NCBI RefSeq assembly: GCF_026041215.1
Contig: NZ_JAPEIQ010000006.1
Location: 450,146-514,145, forward strand
Source of the DNA: Hoyosella sp. YIM 151337
GTDB lineage: Bacteria > Actinomycetota > Actinomycetes > Mycobacteriales > Mycobacteriaceae
Direction of reading: 5' to 3'
DNA length: 64,000 nt
Of this stretch, positions 42,000 through 51,700 are shown piece by piece. A program made the position numbers and the translations under genes. Below the pieces are notes generated by a model, which worked only from the letters and a program-made list of their open reading frames with translations, was not told the origin of the DNA and made no database searches. Every line of letters begins with the position of its first letter. Positions within the stretch are counted from its first letter, which is position 1.

Positions 42000-42608
42000 G
42001 TGTCTGCCGATAGCCACGAAAGCGCCCCCAGCGCCGCACCACGAGCCCGGCTTCTCCGCGCGTTCACCGAGTCCGTCGCCACCAAAGGGTATGCGGGCAC
42101 GACCATCGCCGACGTCGTCGCGCTTGCCCACGTCTCGCGCCGCACCTTCTATGAGCATTTCGGCGACAAAGAGGCTGCGTTGCTCGCGAGCCACAAAGAG
42201 TTCAGTGAGAATGTCATCACCACGGTTCGCGACGCCTCCGAGATCGGCGAGACGACACAGGAGCGCATCGCCTCGACGATCGCCGCGCTGCTGAAGATCC
42301 TTAGCGACCAGCCCGCCGTTACGAAGACCCATTTCGTCGAGACACTCGGCGCCGGCCCGGAGGCGCGCGAGGCGCGCAGGTCGATGCAGCGCAGTTTCGT
42401 CGCCCTTCTGATCAGCCTCGCCGAGCGGGCAAAAAGACGTAATGCCGCGGTTCGCGACCTGACCCCGGAAATGGCCACGGCTATCACCGGAGGGCTCACC
42501 GAACTAATTGTGCAAGCCGCTGAAGAGGAACGACTCGCCGATTTACATCGCCTCGAGACCACAATGGTCGAACTCGTGTCAGGCGCCTTTTTTAGGCAAC
42601 CGGAGTGA
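42000..42608 (+). CDS. TetR family transcriptional regulator
   Basis: A 202-aa repressor. The helix-turn-helix is residues about 15-60 (FTESVATKGYAGTTIADVVA, then VSRRTFYEHFGDKEA); the remainder is an all-helical ligand domain. GTG 42000 is preceded by GAGGAGG (41986-41992) at 7 nt, which decides the start against the longer frame from 41847. It is divergent from the lipid operon, and three matching palindromes lie between, so it probably represses that operon and itself, with an acyl-CoA or lipid ligand as a guess. Confidence 0.9.
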   Translation: MSADSHESAPSAAPRARLLRAFTESVATKGYAGTTIADVVALAHVSRRTFYEHFGDKEAALLASHKEFSENVITTVRDASEIGETTQERIASTIAALLKILSDQPAVTKTHFVETLGAGPEAREARRSMQRSFVALLISLAERAKRRNAAVRDLTPEMATAITGGLTELIVQAAEEERLADLHRLETTMVELVSGAFFRQPE

Positions 42609-42689
42609 TCGAGAAGGGCGCGCCGGGCACGGTCCGCGCGGTAGGGTCATAGAGGCTGGCACAGGTCCATTGCGGACGGAGGTCCCGCC

Positions 42690-43919
42690 ATGACTGAACA
42701 TCCACCGATCGTCATCGTTGGCGCCGGCCTTGCGGGCGCCAAGACCGCTGAAGCCCTTCGTGACCTGGACTATCCAGGCCGCGTTGTGCTCATCGGCGCT
42801 GAAGAACACCTTCCGTACGACCGCCCGCCTTTGTCTAAGGGCTATGTGATGGGCAAGAAGACGCGCACGGACATTACGCTGTTGCCGCCCCAGTGGTACC
42901 GGGACCACCACGTCGATGTACTTCTGGGCACCGAGATCAGCGCGATTGATAGGGACGCAAAACAGGTCCTGCTTCCTGACACATCAGCCATCGAGTATTC
43001 GCGCCTCGTTCTCGCCACCGGGTCGGCACCACGGCGGTTGACCGTGCCAGGCGCGGATGCTGATGGCGTGTTCTACCTCCGGACCGTCGATCAGTCCGAT
43101 GCGCTGATCGACCTGCTGCGCGGCGGCGGCCGTCTCGCCATCATTGGCGCAGGCTGGATTGGTCTGGAGATCGCCGCCGCAGCGCGCAGCCAGGACCTTA
43201 CCGTAAGCGTCGTGGAAACAGCACCGGTGCCGCTGTTAGGCGCTCTCGGTCCCGAAATGGGTTCAGTCTTCGCCGAAATCCACCGTGAGCACGGCGTTGA
43301 CCTGCACCTAGGCTCCGGCGTCGAAGAGATCACGACGACTGCCGGCACAGCAAACGGTGTACGACTGTCCAGCGGTGACAGCTTGCCGGCCGACGCGGTA
43401 CTCGTCGCGGTGGGCGCACAGCCCAATGTTGCGCTTGCCCGAGAGGCGGGATTGGCGGTTAACGCGGGCGTCCTCGTCGATGAAACACTTGTGACGTCGG
43501 ACCCAGACATCGTCGCGGTCGGTGACATCGCTGATCACCAGCATCCGCTACTGCAACGCCGCATCCGCGTCGAACACTGGGCCAATGCGCTCAACCAGCC
43601 CAGAGCGGCGGCCAGCACCTTGATGGGCAAGCCGGCCCCCTACGACAACCTGCCGTACTTCTTCACCGACCAGTACGACCTCGGCATGGAATACGTTGGG
43701 TTCGCTCCCCAGAAGGAGTACGCACGTGTGGTGGTCCGGGGCGACGTCGCGCGTCATGAGTTCGTGGCCTTCTGGCTCGACAGTGCGGACCGGGTGCTCG
43801 CGGGCATGAACGTCAACGTGTGGGATGTCACCGACGCGGTAAAGACGCTGATCAGGTCAGGCCGATCTGTTGACGCACAGCGCCTCGCAGATCAGGATGT
43901 GCCGATCGACCAGGCGTGA
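42690..43919 (+). CDS. FAD-dependent ferredoxin/rubredoxin reductase-like oxidoreductase
   Basis: A 409-aa NAD(P)H-dependent flavoprotein. First FAD fold VGAGLAGAKTAEALR near residue 10, PYDRPPLSK near 48, the NAD fold IGAGWIGLEIAAAAR near 155, and VAVGDIADH near 275, with a C-terminal reductase domain. This is the pattern of ThcD/RubB/PdR reductases that feed P450s or alkane hydroxylases. No ferredoxin or P450 gene lies beside it, so its electron acceptor is unknown. ATG 42690 follows the tetR gene by 81 nt. Confidence 0.88.
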   Translation: MTEHPPIVIVGAGLAGAKTAEALRDLDYPGRVVLIGAEEHLPYDRPPLSKGYVMGKKTRTDITLLPPQWYRDHHVDVLLGTEISAIDRDAKQVLLPDTSAIEYSRLVLATGSAPRRLTVPGADADGVFYLRTVDQSDALIDLLRGGGRLAIIGAGWIGLEIAAAARSQDLTVSVVETAPVPLLGALGPEMGSVFAEIHREHGVDLHLGSGVEEITTTAGTANGVRLSSGDSLPADAVLVAVGAQPNVALAREAGLAVNAGVLVDETLVTSDPDIVAVGDIADHQHPLLQRRIRVEHWANALNQPRAAASTLMGKPAPYDNLPYFFTDQYDLGMEYVGFAPQKEYARVVVRGDVARHEFVAFWLDSADRVLAGMNVNVWDVTDAVKTLIRSGRSVDAQRLADQDVPIDQA

Positions 43920-43952
43920 TCCACGGAGCTCACACCGCCGGAGGGAAGACGA

Positions 43953-43980
43953 ACGCCCGGCCGTGGTGCTGGCCGGGCGT
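43953..43980. terminator. bidirectional terminator hairpin
   Basis: ACGCCCGGCC (43953-43962) and GGCCGGGCGT (43971-43980) make a perfect 10-bp GC-rich stem with an 8-nt loop. It lies between the convergent reductase gene (ends 43919) and secreted-protein gene (ends 44005). Confidence 0.8.
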
Positions 43981-44004
43981 CGTGGCATGGAGTCTGAAGC
44001 CGTC

Positions 44005-44454
44005 TTACGCGGCGTCCTCGACGGGAAGGATCGCGACTGTGCTCAGCTCGACGGTGCGGGTTCCATCAACGCCAGAGATCCGCGCCTCCGTGAAGTGAAC
44101 GTCATCGCTGTCGTCCAGCGGTTCCGCATTGTCGAGCACGATCACAACCGGCTTGCTGATCGTGACACCCTCGGCGCAGGTCGGCTCGCAGGTGTTGACC
44201 TGCTCGACTCCCGTACCAACAGCGATGCCATCGTTCCACACGAGCCAGGTGATGAAGTTGACCGCGTCGTTCCCGTCAGCCGGGCTGAGCAGGATCGCCT
44301 CAGGCTCGATCTGGGTGTCACCCTGCGCGTCGAGGACGACGGCGGGGACCACCTCGGGTGCGTTCTTGATAACGGCCGCACCGGCCACTCCTGTCACCCC
44401 AAGTGCCAGCGCCGCAGCAGCTGGTACCACCATGGCAAGGTTACGTGTCTTCAA
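44005..44454 (-). CDS. small secreted protein of unknown function
   Basis: A 149-aa exported protein. TTG 44454 (MKTRNLAMVVPAAAA) is the likely start: GGGAG lies 4 nt before it and a signal peptide (to about GVAGAA) follows at once; the frame open to 44568 would bury that signal. The mature part is acidic and beta-rich, with one Cys pair (NTCEPTCAEG) that may form a disulfide. No family recognised. Nothing is seen in the 223 nt upstream apart from its own promoter region. Confidence 0.65.
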   Translation of the reverse strand: MKTRNLAMVVPAAAALALGVTGVAGAAVIKNAPEVVPAVVLDAQGDTQIEPEAILLSPADGNDAVNFITWLVWNDGIAVGTGVEQVNTCEPTCAEGVTISKPVVIVLDNAEPLDDSDDVHFTEARISGVDGTRTVELSTVAILPVEDAA

Positions 44455-44677
44455 CTGTCTCCCTTTCCTTCCGCCCCCGATTCTGTTCGAATCGCTAAGC
44501 CCTGTTCGGCCGCCAGCGCCCAGCCGGGCACAGCATGAGAATCGGGGGATGTGACACCAGTGTTTCACTGCGACAGCTGTTAATTAATGTGATTACGCGC
44601 ACGGAAAACCGCAAAACATGCTCTGATCAGCGCTTTTACATAGGGACCGGGAGGGGAACTGTTACGGGTTCTTTATC

Positions 44678-45973
44678 TCACGGCAGCACTTGATCGGTGT
44701 AGATATTGCGGAACACCCGGCTCGGGTCGAGCTCGTCGCGCAACCGGACGAAATCATCGAACCGCGGATATAGGGCTCCCAGCTCCGGCGACGCGAGCGT
44801 GTGCAACTTGCCCCAGTGCGGCCGGCCTCCTGCCGCACGCGCTATCGCTTCGAATTCGCGAAAGTATTCCAGGTATGGCATGCCCTCGAATTGATGGACC
44901 GCGACGTAGGCCGTCTCGCGGTCGTACGACGGCGAAAGCCAGATCTCATCCGACGCGGAGAAGCGCACCTCCACCGGAAACGCAACCGGCGTCGCGAGCC
45001 GCCCATACAGCGACCGGAGAGCAGTGAGGACCTCCGCTAGGGCACCTCGCGGGATCGCGTATTCCGATTCCACCATCCGCACTTTGCGCGGCGTCGCGAA
45101 TACCCGGTATGACCAGTCTCTATACGCGCGCGCAGACAGCACCGCGTCGGCAATTCGCCCGGCGGGCTTTACCGAGGCTGGCACCGTGCGGCCAAGCCGG
45201 CACAAAGCGGCGAACGCCCGGTTTTCAATGAGTTCATAGCTCAGGAACTCAGCGGCCCAGGACAGCGGCGCGGGCTCATCGGCGGTTCGGTTATTCCGTT
45301 TCACCAGTGCCTTGCAGCCGTAAGGGAACATGAAGAACTCGAAGTGATCGTTGGCATCCGCAGCCTGCTGCATCGTATCCAGCACCTGCTCGATGGGTTC
45401 CGGCTGTTCATTCGCAGCGAGTACGAAGCGCGGAACGCAGCGCAGCGTGACTGTACTGATCACACCGAGCGCGCCCAGACTCACGCGCGCGGCAGCAAAC
45501 AGATCCGGCTTCTCCTCCGCGCTGCACCGCACCACACTGCCGTCCGGTTGCACCAGTTCCAGCGCCAGGACCTGTGTCGCCAAATTTCCCAGCCGGGCCC
45601 CGGTGCCGTGTGTGCCAGTCGAGATCGCGCCCGCCACCGTTTGCGTGTCAATATCGCCAAGGTTCTCGAGCGCGAGGCCCAGTGTGTGCAGTGCCGCGTT
45701 CAGGTCGCGCAGGAGGGTCCCTGCTTTTACCGTGACAGCGCGCCGCGTGAGGTCGATGTCGCTGAAGCCGCTCAGCGCAGAGAGGTCGAGAGCCCAGCCG
45801 TTCGTCGCGGCTGCGGGCGTGAAGGAATGCCCGCTGCCCCACGCGCGGATCGTCTGTTCTGCCTCCGCCGCCTTGCGGACCATCCCGCACAGCTCGTCAG
45901 TCGAGCGCGGTCGCAGTACCCGAGCCGGATATGCGGTGACCGTGCGGGACCAGTTCTGCCATTGCGTTGTCAC
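44678..45973 (-). CDS. sugar-1,4-lactone oxidase (gulono/arabinono-lactone type)
   Basis: A 431-aa FAD-linked oxidoreductase. The PP-loop segment RAWGSGHSFTPAAATNGWAL, GDIDTQTVAGAISTGTHGTG and the C-terminal PHWGKLH (HWGK, catalytic) are those of D-arabinono-/L-gulono-1,4-lactone oxidases, e.g. mycobacterial Rv1771 (about 428 aa). TACCGT on the minus strand (45985-45980) lies 6 nt before GTG 45973, so a leaderless mRNA starting there fits best; a longer frame to 46018 is possible. Divergent from the racemase-fold gene. Confidence 0.88.
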   Translation of the reverse strand: MTTQWQNWSRTVTAYPARVLRPRSTDELCGMVRKAAEAEQTIRAWGSGHSFTPAAATNGWALDLSALSGFSDIDLTRRAVTVKAGTLLRDLNAALHTLGLALENLGDIDTQTVAGAISTGTHGTGARLGNLATQVLALELVQPDGSVVRCSAEEKPDLFAAARVSLGALGVISTVTLRCVPRFVLAANEQPEPIEQVLDTMQQAADANDHFEFFMFPYGCKALVKRNNRTADEPAPLSWAAEFLSYELIENRAFAALCRLGRTVPASVKPAGRIADAVLSARAYRDWSYRVFATPRKVRMVESEYAIPRGALAEVLTALRSLYGRLATPVAFPVEVRFSASDEIWLSPSYDRETAYVAVHQFEGMPYLEYFREFEAIARAAGGRPHWGKLHTLASPELGALYPRFDDFVRLRDELDPSRVFRNIYTDQVLP

Positions 45974-46060
45974 GTGTGTACGGTAACGAATTGTGAGCCC
46001 TCGCTTCCTACGATCCATCTGCGGGTGTCAACGAAAATGGCCTCAATCGGGGTGTTTTCG

Positions 46061-47260
46061 ATGACCTCCGCAGATGAATTCGGGCTCCGGCAGGCGTACG
46101 AAACCGCTACCCGCAACCTCGATCCCCCGTTCGCCATCGTTGACATCGACGCATTTGACGCGAACCTCGAGGACCTGACCCGGCGGGCCGACAGCATGCC
46201 GATCCGGGTCGCCAGCAAGTCGGTACGGTGCCGTACCCTCCTCACACGCGCGCTCGCGCATCGAGGACTGCGCGGCATCCTCGCGTACTCACTGCGCGAG
46301 GCGCTGTGGCTGCACGGACACAGCATGAGCGAGGACATCGTCGTCGCTTACCCCACTGTGGACCGCGCCGCTCTCGAACGGCTCGCCGCCGATGACGCAG
46401 CGCGTGCCCATATCACCCTCATGGCCGATTCCTCGGAACACCTCGATTTCATAGCCAGCGTGCTGCGTCCCGGTCATCCCGCGATCCGGCTATGCCTGGA
46501 GATCGACGTTTCCTACCGGCCCGTCGCCGGGGTTCACCTCGGCGCGCGGCGTTCACCGGTCTTCAGCCCTGGCAGCGCGGCTCGGCTCGCAGCCGAGATC
46601 AGCTCACGCAACGGTTTCACGCTGGTCGGGGTCATGGGCTATGAGGGCCACATTGCGGGCGTCGGTGACAAAGACGGAGGTCTCGCTTCCCTCGCTGTGC
46701 GCACGATGCAGAAGTTGTCCGCCCAGGAACTGGCAGCGCGCCGCGCTGAAGCTGTTGAACGTATTCGCGCGTTTGCTGACCTCGAGTTTGTCAACGGCGG
46801 CGGCACCGGGAGCATCGAGACCACTCGGCGAGATCCCTCAGTCACCGAAATCGCAGCAGGCTCGGGACTCATGGGGCCCACGCTATTCGATCACTACACG
46901 CGCTTCAGTCCACAACCCGCGCTCTTCTTCGCACTGCCCGTCGTCCGCAAACCGCGTGCGGATATCGCAACGCTCTTCGCGGGCGGGTACGTCGCATCTG
47001 GCCCGGCGGAGAAGTCGCGCCTTCCCACACCCTGGCTGCCAGAGGGCCTGAAACTCAGCAGTCTGGAAGGCGCAGGTGAGGTCCAGACGCCGGTGTTCGG
47101 CTCCGATTCGCTGCGCCTCGGGGATCGTGTGTGGATGCGCCATGCCAAAGCCGGTGAGCTTGCAGAACGGTTCAGCGAATACCACCTGGTGCACAGCACA
47201 ACGGCTGCGCTGCGGCGCACGGTCCCCACGTATCGTGGCGAGGGTGTCTGCTGGGGCTGA
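46061..47260 (+). CDS. alanine-racemase-fold amino acid deaminase/aldolase
   Basis: A 399-aa PLP enzyme of the D-threonine aldolase/D-serine deaminase group. The PLP Lys lies in MPIRVASKSVRCR near residue 50, the barrel continues with CLEIDVSYRP and GVMGYEGHIAG, and the metal-site region near the C-terminus has SEYHLVH. ATG 46061 gives the N-terminus usual for this family; ATG 46037 and GTG 46025 are in frame. In related actinobacteria such a gene also sits beside the lactone oxidase gene. Natural substrate unknown. Confidence 0.82.
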   Translation: MTSADEFGLRQAYETATRNLDPPFAIVDIDAFDANLEDLTRRADSMPIRVASKSVRCRTLLTRALAHRGLRGILAYSLREALWLHGHSMSEDIVVAYPTVDRAALERLAADDAARAHITLMADSSEHLDFIASVLRPGHPAIRLCLEIDVSYRPVAGVHLGARRSPVFSPGSAARLAAEISSRNGFTLVGVMGYEGHIAGVGDKDGGLASLAVRTMQKLSAQELAARRAEAVERIRAFADLEFVNGGGTGSIETTRRDPSVTEIAAGSGLMGPTLFDHYTRFSPQPALFFALPVVRKPRADIATLFAGGYVASGPAEKSRLPTPWLPEGLKLSSLEGAGEVQTPVFGSDSLRLGDRVWMRHAKAGELAERFSEYHLVHSTTAALRRTVPTYRGEGVCWG

Positions 47261-47283
47261 TCGGCCCGTGATCGAATAGCGTC

Positions 47284-47946
47284 GTGAACAGTGTGCCGAA
47301 TATGACTGCGCCGTCGAGTGCCCATCCCATCAGCGTGTACGAGGCGATCCGTCGCCGTCGCGACGTCCGCGCGGAGTTCACCGGCGACCCCGTGCCCGAT
47401 CCGGTGTTACACCGGATCCTTACCGCCGCCCATCAGGCGCCGAGCGTGGGCAATACGCAACCGTGGGACTTCGTCATCATCCAGGCCCCCGACCGATTGG
47501 CGGAGTTCGCGCAGCACGTAGCAGAACGGCGCGCGAGGTTCGCAGCCTCGCTGCCACCGCAGCGGCGCGAGACCTTCACCCCCATCAAGATCGAGGGCAT
47601 CCGCGAAAGCGGCACCGGCATTGTGGTGACGTACAACCCGAAACGCGGTGGCCCGAATGTCTTGGGCCGGCACACCGTTGAGGACACTGGGCTGTTCTCG
47701 GCTGTCCTGGCTATCCAGAACCTGTGGCTCGCAGCGGTCGCGGAAGGAATCGGCATCGGCTGGGTCTCGTTCTACGACGAGGGGTTCTTGGCACGTTTCA
47801 TCGGTGCTGAAGCGCCTGTCCGTCCGATCGCATGGCTATGCGCCGGGCCCGTGACCCAATTACAGGAGACTCCCGACCTCGAACGCTTCGGCTGGCGGGC
47901 CCGGCGCCCAGTCTCAGACGCGATCCACCGCGAATACTTGCGTTGA
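47284..47946 (+). CDS. bluB: 5,6-dimethylbenzimidazole synthase
   Basis: A 220-aa nitroreductase-fold enzyme that breaks down FMNH2 to make the lower ligand of vitamin B12. VYEAIRRRRDVRAEF at the front, APSVGNTQPWDFVII (FMN site), and GIGIGWVSFYDE are the BluB signatures. No other cobalamin genes are in view, as is common for stand-alone bluB in actinobacteria. GTG 47284 starts the frame; GTG 47293 or ATG 47302 is possible. Confidence 0.9.
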   Translation: MNSVPNMTAPSSAHPISVYEAIRRRRDVRAEFTGDPVPDPVLHRILTAAHQAPSVGNTQPWDFVIIQAPDRLAEFAQHVAERRARFAASLPPQRRETFTPIKIEGIRESGTGIVVTYNPKRGGPNVLGRHTVEDTGLFSAVLAIQNLWLAAVAEGIGIGWVSFYDEGFLARFIGAEAPVRPIAWLCAGPVTQLQETPDLERFGWRARRPVSDAIHREYLR

Positions 47947-48053
47947 CGTTGTGCGGCGAAACGGAAAGATTTGTGACTCATGTCACGCCATCGACCATGC
48001 GGCGGCATACTGTGGGAATCCGGCATTCGGGACCCTGAAAGTAAGAGGCCGCC

Positions 48054-50057
48054 ATGTCACCGCGCATATCAGCTTTTTCACTCGCACAAGAGTCTTTGCC
48101 GGGCGCTGGCGGCGCCGCGCTTGATCAGATCCTCATTGTGCTCGTCGCCAACGCGGTCATCTTCACGCCACTTGTCTGGTTCGTCATTCGCGAACGCAGC
48201 GGCCATCGCACCACAATTGGACGGGCAGCAGACTGGGTCGCGAAGAAGGAGAGCATGCCGCGGTGGTTCAGTCTGCCGATCTACCTCATGATCGCCTCGC
48301 TGCTCTCGGCAGGATTCGGCGTGGCATGGGATATCCCAATCCATATGCAGGACGGACGCGACGAGGGTCCCCTCGCGAACCCAGCCCACTACTTCATCTA
48401 TTTCGGGATCGTCGGGTTCTTCGTGGCAGGCGTGATCAGCATGACCCTCGTGTCGCGGCGTTTACCCGCACGCACGTTCCGCATCCGTGACGACTGGCGC
48501 GCCCCGATGGGCAGCATGGTCATCGTCGCAGCGGGCCTCATCGCGCTCGCAGGTTTTCCGCTCGATGACGTCTGGCACCGCATGTTCGGCCAGGACGTGA
48601 CCCAGTGGGGACCCACCCACACAATGATGATCGGCGGAGCAGTGACGTGTGTGCTTGGGGGTGTGCTTCTGCATTCGGAGGCCCGTCAGGTCGGGGCGCC
48701 AGGAACCCTCGGGCTCGGCGGCCGCATCCGTGGAGTTTTCCTGCTATCCACGTGCATCATCCCGTTCTATTTCCTGGCGGAATTCGAGCTGGGCCTGCCG
48801 CAATTCCCCGCCGCGACGCAGTTCATCATCGCCGGGCTGCTCACCACCTGGATCTTCACCGCGTGCCGCCGCTACTTCGGCCCTGGCGGAGCGCTGTTCG
48901 CGTGGGGTTTTTACGCAATTGCGCAACTGTTCCTCATCGCCACCATCAGCGCGTTACCAGGAGTGCTGGTATCGCAGATGTTGCTGTTCTTGCCGGCCGC
49001 CCTCATCGTCGAACTTGTCGCGCTCGTCCTTGCCCCGGCACGGGGAGTCGTATTCGGTCTCGTCTGTGCCGTGCTCATCGGGACGGTCGGCATGTACGCC
49101 GAGTGGCTTTGGAGTCACGCCTTCATGCCACTGCCGCAGCCCCTGCCGTCGCATGCGCTCCCACTGATGCTGTCAGTGGGCACCGCGGCGGCGATAGCGG
49201 GCGCTCTCATTGGGCACTGGCATGCACAGCAGCTTCAGCGGGTCGAGGCCCGCAGCACAGTGTCATCACGCCTAGACCAGATCACGTTCCGGTCGCCGCT
49301 ACTGCAGACGTGCTACTCATACTGGCTGCGCCAGCAAACCCCCGCGCCCGCAACCCGCACCGCGCCTGGTTACTGGCAGCGCAATGGGTACGTGGCTGTA
49401 GGCGGTGTCGTGTTCCTGGCGTTGATGGCCGCGTTCGCGCCACCATCGATGAAAGACGGCGTGTTCGCAGACGTCGAACTCAGCGAAAACTGCGATGGAA
49501 CCTCGATTTGCCGCGCGTTCGTCACGATCACGATGGACCCGGCCGAGACAGACCGGGCGATCTGGCTGCATGCGTACTACTGGCAGGGAAAGGCCGGCAC
49601 GGAAGGCGAGATACCCACTGATCCTTCGGGTGGAGCACCTGGAGTGATGCGGGTGCGGATGCTTCCGACTGGAATAGCTGGCCAGTTTCGGTCCGAGCAC
49701 GAGCTCCCTATGTATGGTGGCGGAAAAACCCAGATACGCCTGCACCAGGCGCCGACGGTGATGCTGAACCTCCCTCTGTACGCCCCGGATGATCCGGAGA
49801 TCAGTGCCGACATCGGGCGCCGAATCCTGGCAGAATCCGGCCAGCGATACGAGTTCATCTATGAGCCGACCTTCCTGCAGCGCGAGACGAAGGACTACGT
49901 GCCAGGCTGGCTGTGGGCTACGGGGTACACGGTGGTTCTCCTGCTGTGGCTCGTGACCCTCGTCTTCTACGTGTGGCTCTACAGCCAGGCCGCATTCGGC
50001 TCCGACCACACCGCCCGCTCGCACACCCAGCCACGCGGAAAGCCCATCGACGCGTAA
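48054..50057 (+). CDS. large polytopic membrane protein, unknown, with His motifs
   Basis: A 667-aa protein with about ten to twelve hydrophobic segments in residues 20-450, then an outside domain of roughly 160 residues (about 470-635, with CDGTSIC and the beta-rich TQIRLHQAPTVMLNLPLY) and a last helix. Within the membrane part are WDIPIHMQDG, NPAHYFIYFG and DDVWHRMFGQDVTQWGPTHT, whose His/Asp/Trp pattern suggests a metal or haem site. I do not recognise a characterised family. Its start codon follows AAGTAAGAGG. It lies between bluB and a convergent ABC exporter. Confidence 0.7.
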   Translation: MSPRISAFSLAQESLPGAGGAALDQILIVLVANAVIFTPLVWFVIRERSGHRTTIGRAADWVAKKESMPRWFSLPIYLMIASLLSAGFGVAWDIPIHMQDGRDEGPLANPAHYFIYFGIVGFFVAGVISMTLVSRRLPARTFRIRDDWRAPMGSMVIVAAGLIALAGFPLDDVWHRMFGQDVTQWGPTHTMMIGGAVTCVLGGVLLHSEARQVGAPGTLGLGGRIRGVFLLSTCIIPFYFLAEFELGLPQFPAATQFIIAGLLTTWIFTACRRYFGPGGALFAWGFYAIAQLFLIATISALPGVLVSQMLLFLPAALIVELVALVLAPARGVVFGLVCAVLIGTVGMYAEWLWSHAFMPLPQPLPSHALPLMLSVGTAAAIAGALIGHWHAQQLQRVEARSTVSSRLDQITFRSPLLQTCYSYWLRQQTPAPATRTAPGYWQRNGYVAVGGVVFLALMAAFAPPSMKDGVFADVELSENCDGTSICRAFVTITMDPAETDRAIWLHAYYWQGKAGTEGEIPTDPSGGAPGVMRVRMLPTGIAGQFRSEHELPMYGGGKTQIRLHQAPTVMLNLPLYAPDDPEISADIGRRILAESGQRYEFIYEPTFLQRETKDYVPGWLWATGYTVVLLLWLVTLVFYVWLYSQAAFGSDHTARSHTQPRGKPIDA

Positions 50058-50059
50058 TT

Positions 50060-51700
50060 CTAGGTAGCGCCGCTGTAGTCACGGCGGCGCCACGCGAGGC
50101 CCCCGATCACGATCAGCGCACCGGCGATGGCGGGCATTGCGAGCAGCGGAAACACGTCGACAGTCGGGCCAGGAAGATTGGGCACATGGGTGAAAGGGGA
50201 CAGGTTGAGTAGCCACTGATCGAGTTCAAGCACCGCCCCCACCTGACCGATCAAAAACACAGCGCCGAGCACGGACCAGCTCAGGTGCGCCGCGAACCGA
50301 GGCGCCAGCCCGAAGGCCATGAAGGCCATTCCGGCGAGCACAATGACCGCGCTGATGTGCGCCAGCGCTGCCCCAGCCAGCCGAAATACCTGGACCAGGT
50401 CATCGGTGGCAATGCTGTGGGCGAGTCCCATCGCCGCACCGGCGGCGAGAAGCACGAGGACTGCCCCCATTCCCGCGAAGCTGAGGTGGATAAGCGCCCA
50501 CCGTGTGCGACTCACCGGCAGATAGAGCAGGAACTCGGCGCGCAACGAGCTTTCCTCGCTGCGCAAGCGCAGCACGGAGCCGATTGCGTATCCCGCGGCG
50601 AGCAAGCCGATCAGCCCCATCACCCCGGCGAAATACGCATCGGTGATCGACTGCCTCCCACCGATCCGCTCCAGCATTTGCTGCAGCATCGGGTTGTCCG
50701 CGAACAGTTGCTCAATCCCCCGCCCGGCTGAGCCAAGCACCAGACCCAGCAGCGCCATTCCGGCTGCCCAGCCGTAGAAGCCAGCCCGGTGCTGGCGCCA
50801 GGCTAAACCACCCAGCCCAGAGAGGAGCTTTCCCGCCGATGCAGGGCCGGACGGGGGCGCGAATACGCCAGCCCCGACGTCCCTATGGTCGGCGGTCCAC
50901 ACTGCTGTGGCCACGGTTGCACAGGTGAGGACCGCGATTGGCGCGAGCACCCACCACTGATCGCCACCGAAAGGCCGTGCCTGGTGCACCCACCCAATTG
51001 GTGACAGGTACGAGAGCCATCCCAGCGTCCCGCCCGTCGCGGCGCTCACATCCCCGGCGAGCCGTACCGCGAACGCGACCCCCAGCGCAGCGCACGCGAG
51101 CGCGCGAGCCCCGCCCGCGCTCACGGTCAACTGCGCAGCGATCGCGCCCACTCCAGCAAACATGAATCCAGCGCCCGCGTACGATGCGCCGACAAGCACA
51201 GATCCGGGGAATGGCATACCGACCAGCACCATGCCCGCCGTAAGGGCTGTCCCCAGCAGCACAAGTGCGACGGAAGCGGTAATGAGTGCCGCCGCCAGAC
51301 CAGCAAACCGTCCCACCACACTGGTAGCGAGCAACTCTGTACGGCCACTCTCCTCTTCGGTGCGCGTATGCCTGATCACGATGAACGCGGCGACAAGCGC
51401 GACGATGACGGGAGCTATCCCCGAACGAGTCAGCGCAAGTGAACCGGCGTTCGCTTCGAAGACCGGGCCATACAGCGCGACAAACGCCGGGGTTTCGAGC
51501 GTCAGGGCATACGACTGCAACTGACCCGGAGTTGTGAACAAACTCGGGGTGCCGTACGCCTGCAGCACGGGCAGCGCGGTCAGTGCAAGAATCCACCACG
51601 GCATGATGAGGCGATCCCGGCGCAAGGCGAGCCGGACGAGTGTCGTGGTGCCCGCGAAGTCCTGCGACCTAGCGCGCGGCATCGTCTGCTGGTGAATCAT
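50060..51700 (-). CDS. ABC exporter permease, 12-helix type
   Basis: A 546-aa membrane protein with two similar halves of about six helices. The first half has [15 protein letters not shown], the second [20 protein letters not shown], the repeated cytoplasmic E-E-x-x-R element of these antibiotic-type exporters. ATG 51700 has GAGGAG 6 nt upstream and overlaps the ATPase gene by 32 nt; the frame extends to 51790 only as shadow. Pairs with the ATPase just upstream. Substrate unknown. Confidence 0.85.
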   Translation of the reverse strand: MIHQQTMPRARSQDFAGTTTLVRLALRRDRLIMPWWILALTALPVLQAYGTPSLFTTPGQLQSYALTLETPAFVALYGPVFEANAGSLALTRSGIAPVIVALVAAFIVIRHTRTEEESGRTELLATSVVGRFAGLAAALITASVALVLLGTALTAGMVLVGMPFPGSVLVGASYAGAGFMFAGVGAIAAQLTVSAGGARALACAALGVAFAVRLAGDVSAATGGTLGWLSYLSPIGWVHQARPFGGDQWWVLAPIAVLTCATVATAVWTADHRDVGAGVFAPPSGPASAGKLLSGLGGLAWRQHRAGFYGWAAGMALLGLVLGSAGRGIEQLFADNPMLQQMLERIGGRQSITDAYFAGVMGLIGLLAAGYAIGSVLRLRSEESSLRAEFLLYLPVSRTRWALIHLSFAGMGAVLVLLAAGAAMGLAHSIATDDLVQVFRLAGAALAHISAVIVLAGMAFMAFGLAPRFAAHLSWSVLGAVFLIGQVGAVLELDQWLLNLSPFTHVPNLPGPTVDVFPLLAMPAIAGALIVIGGLAWRRRDYSGAT

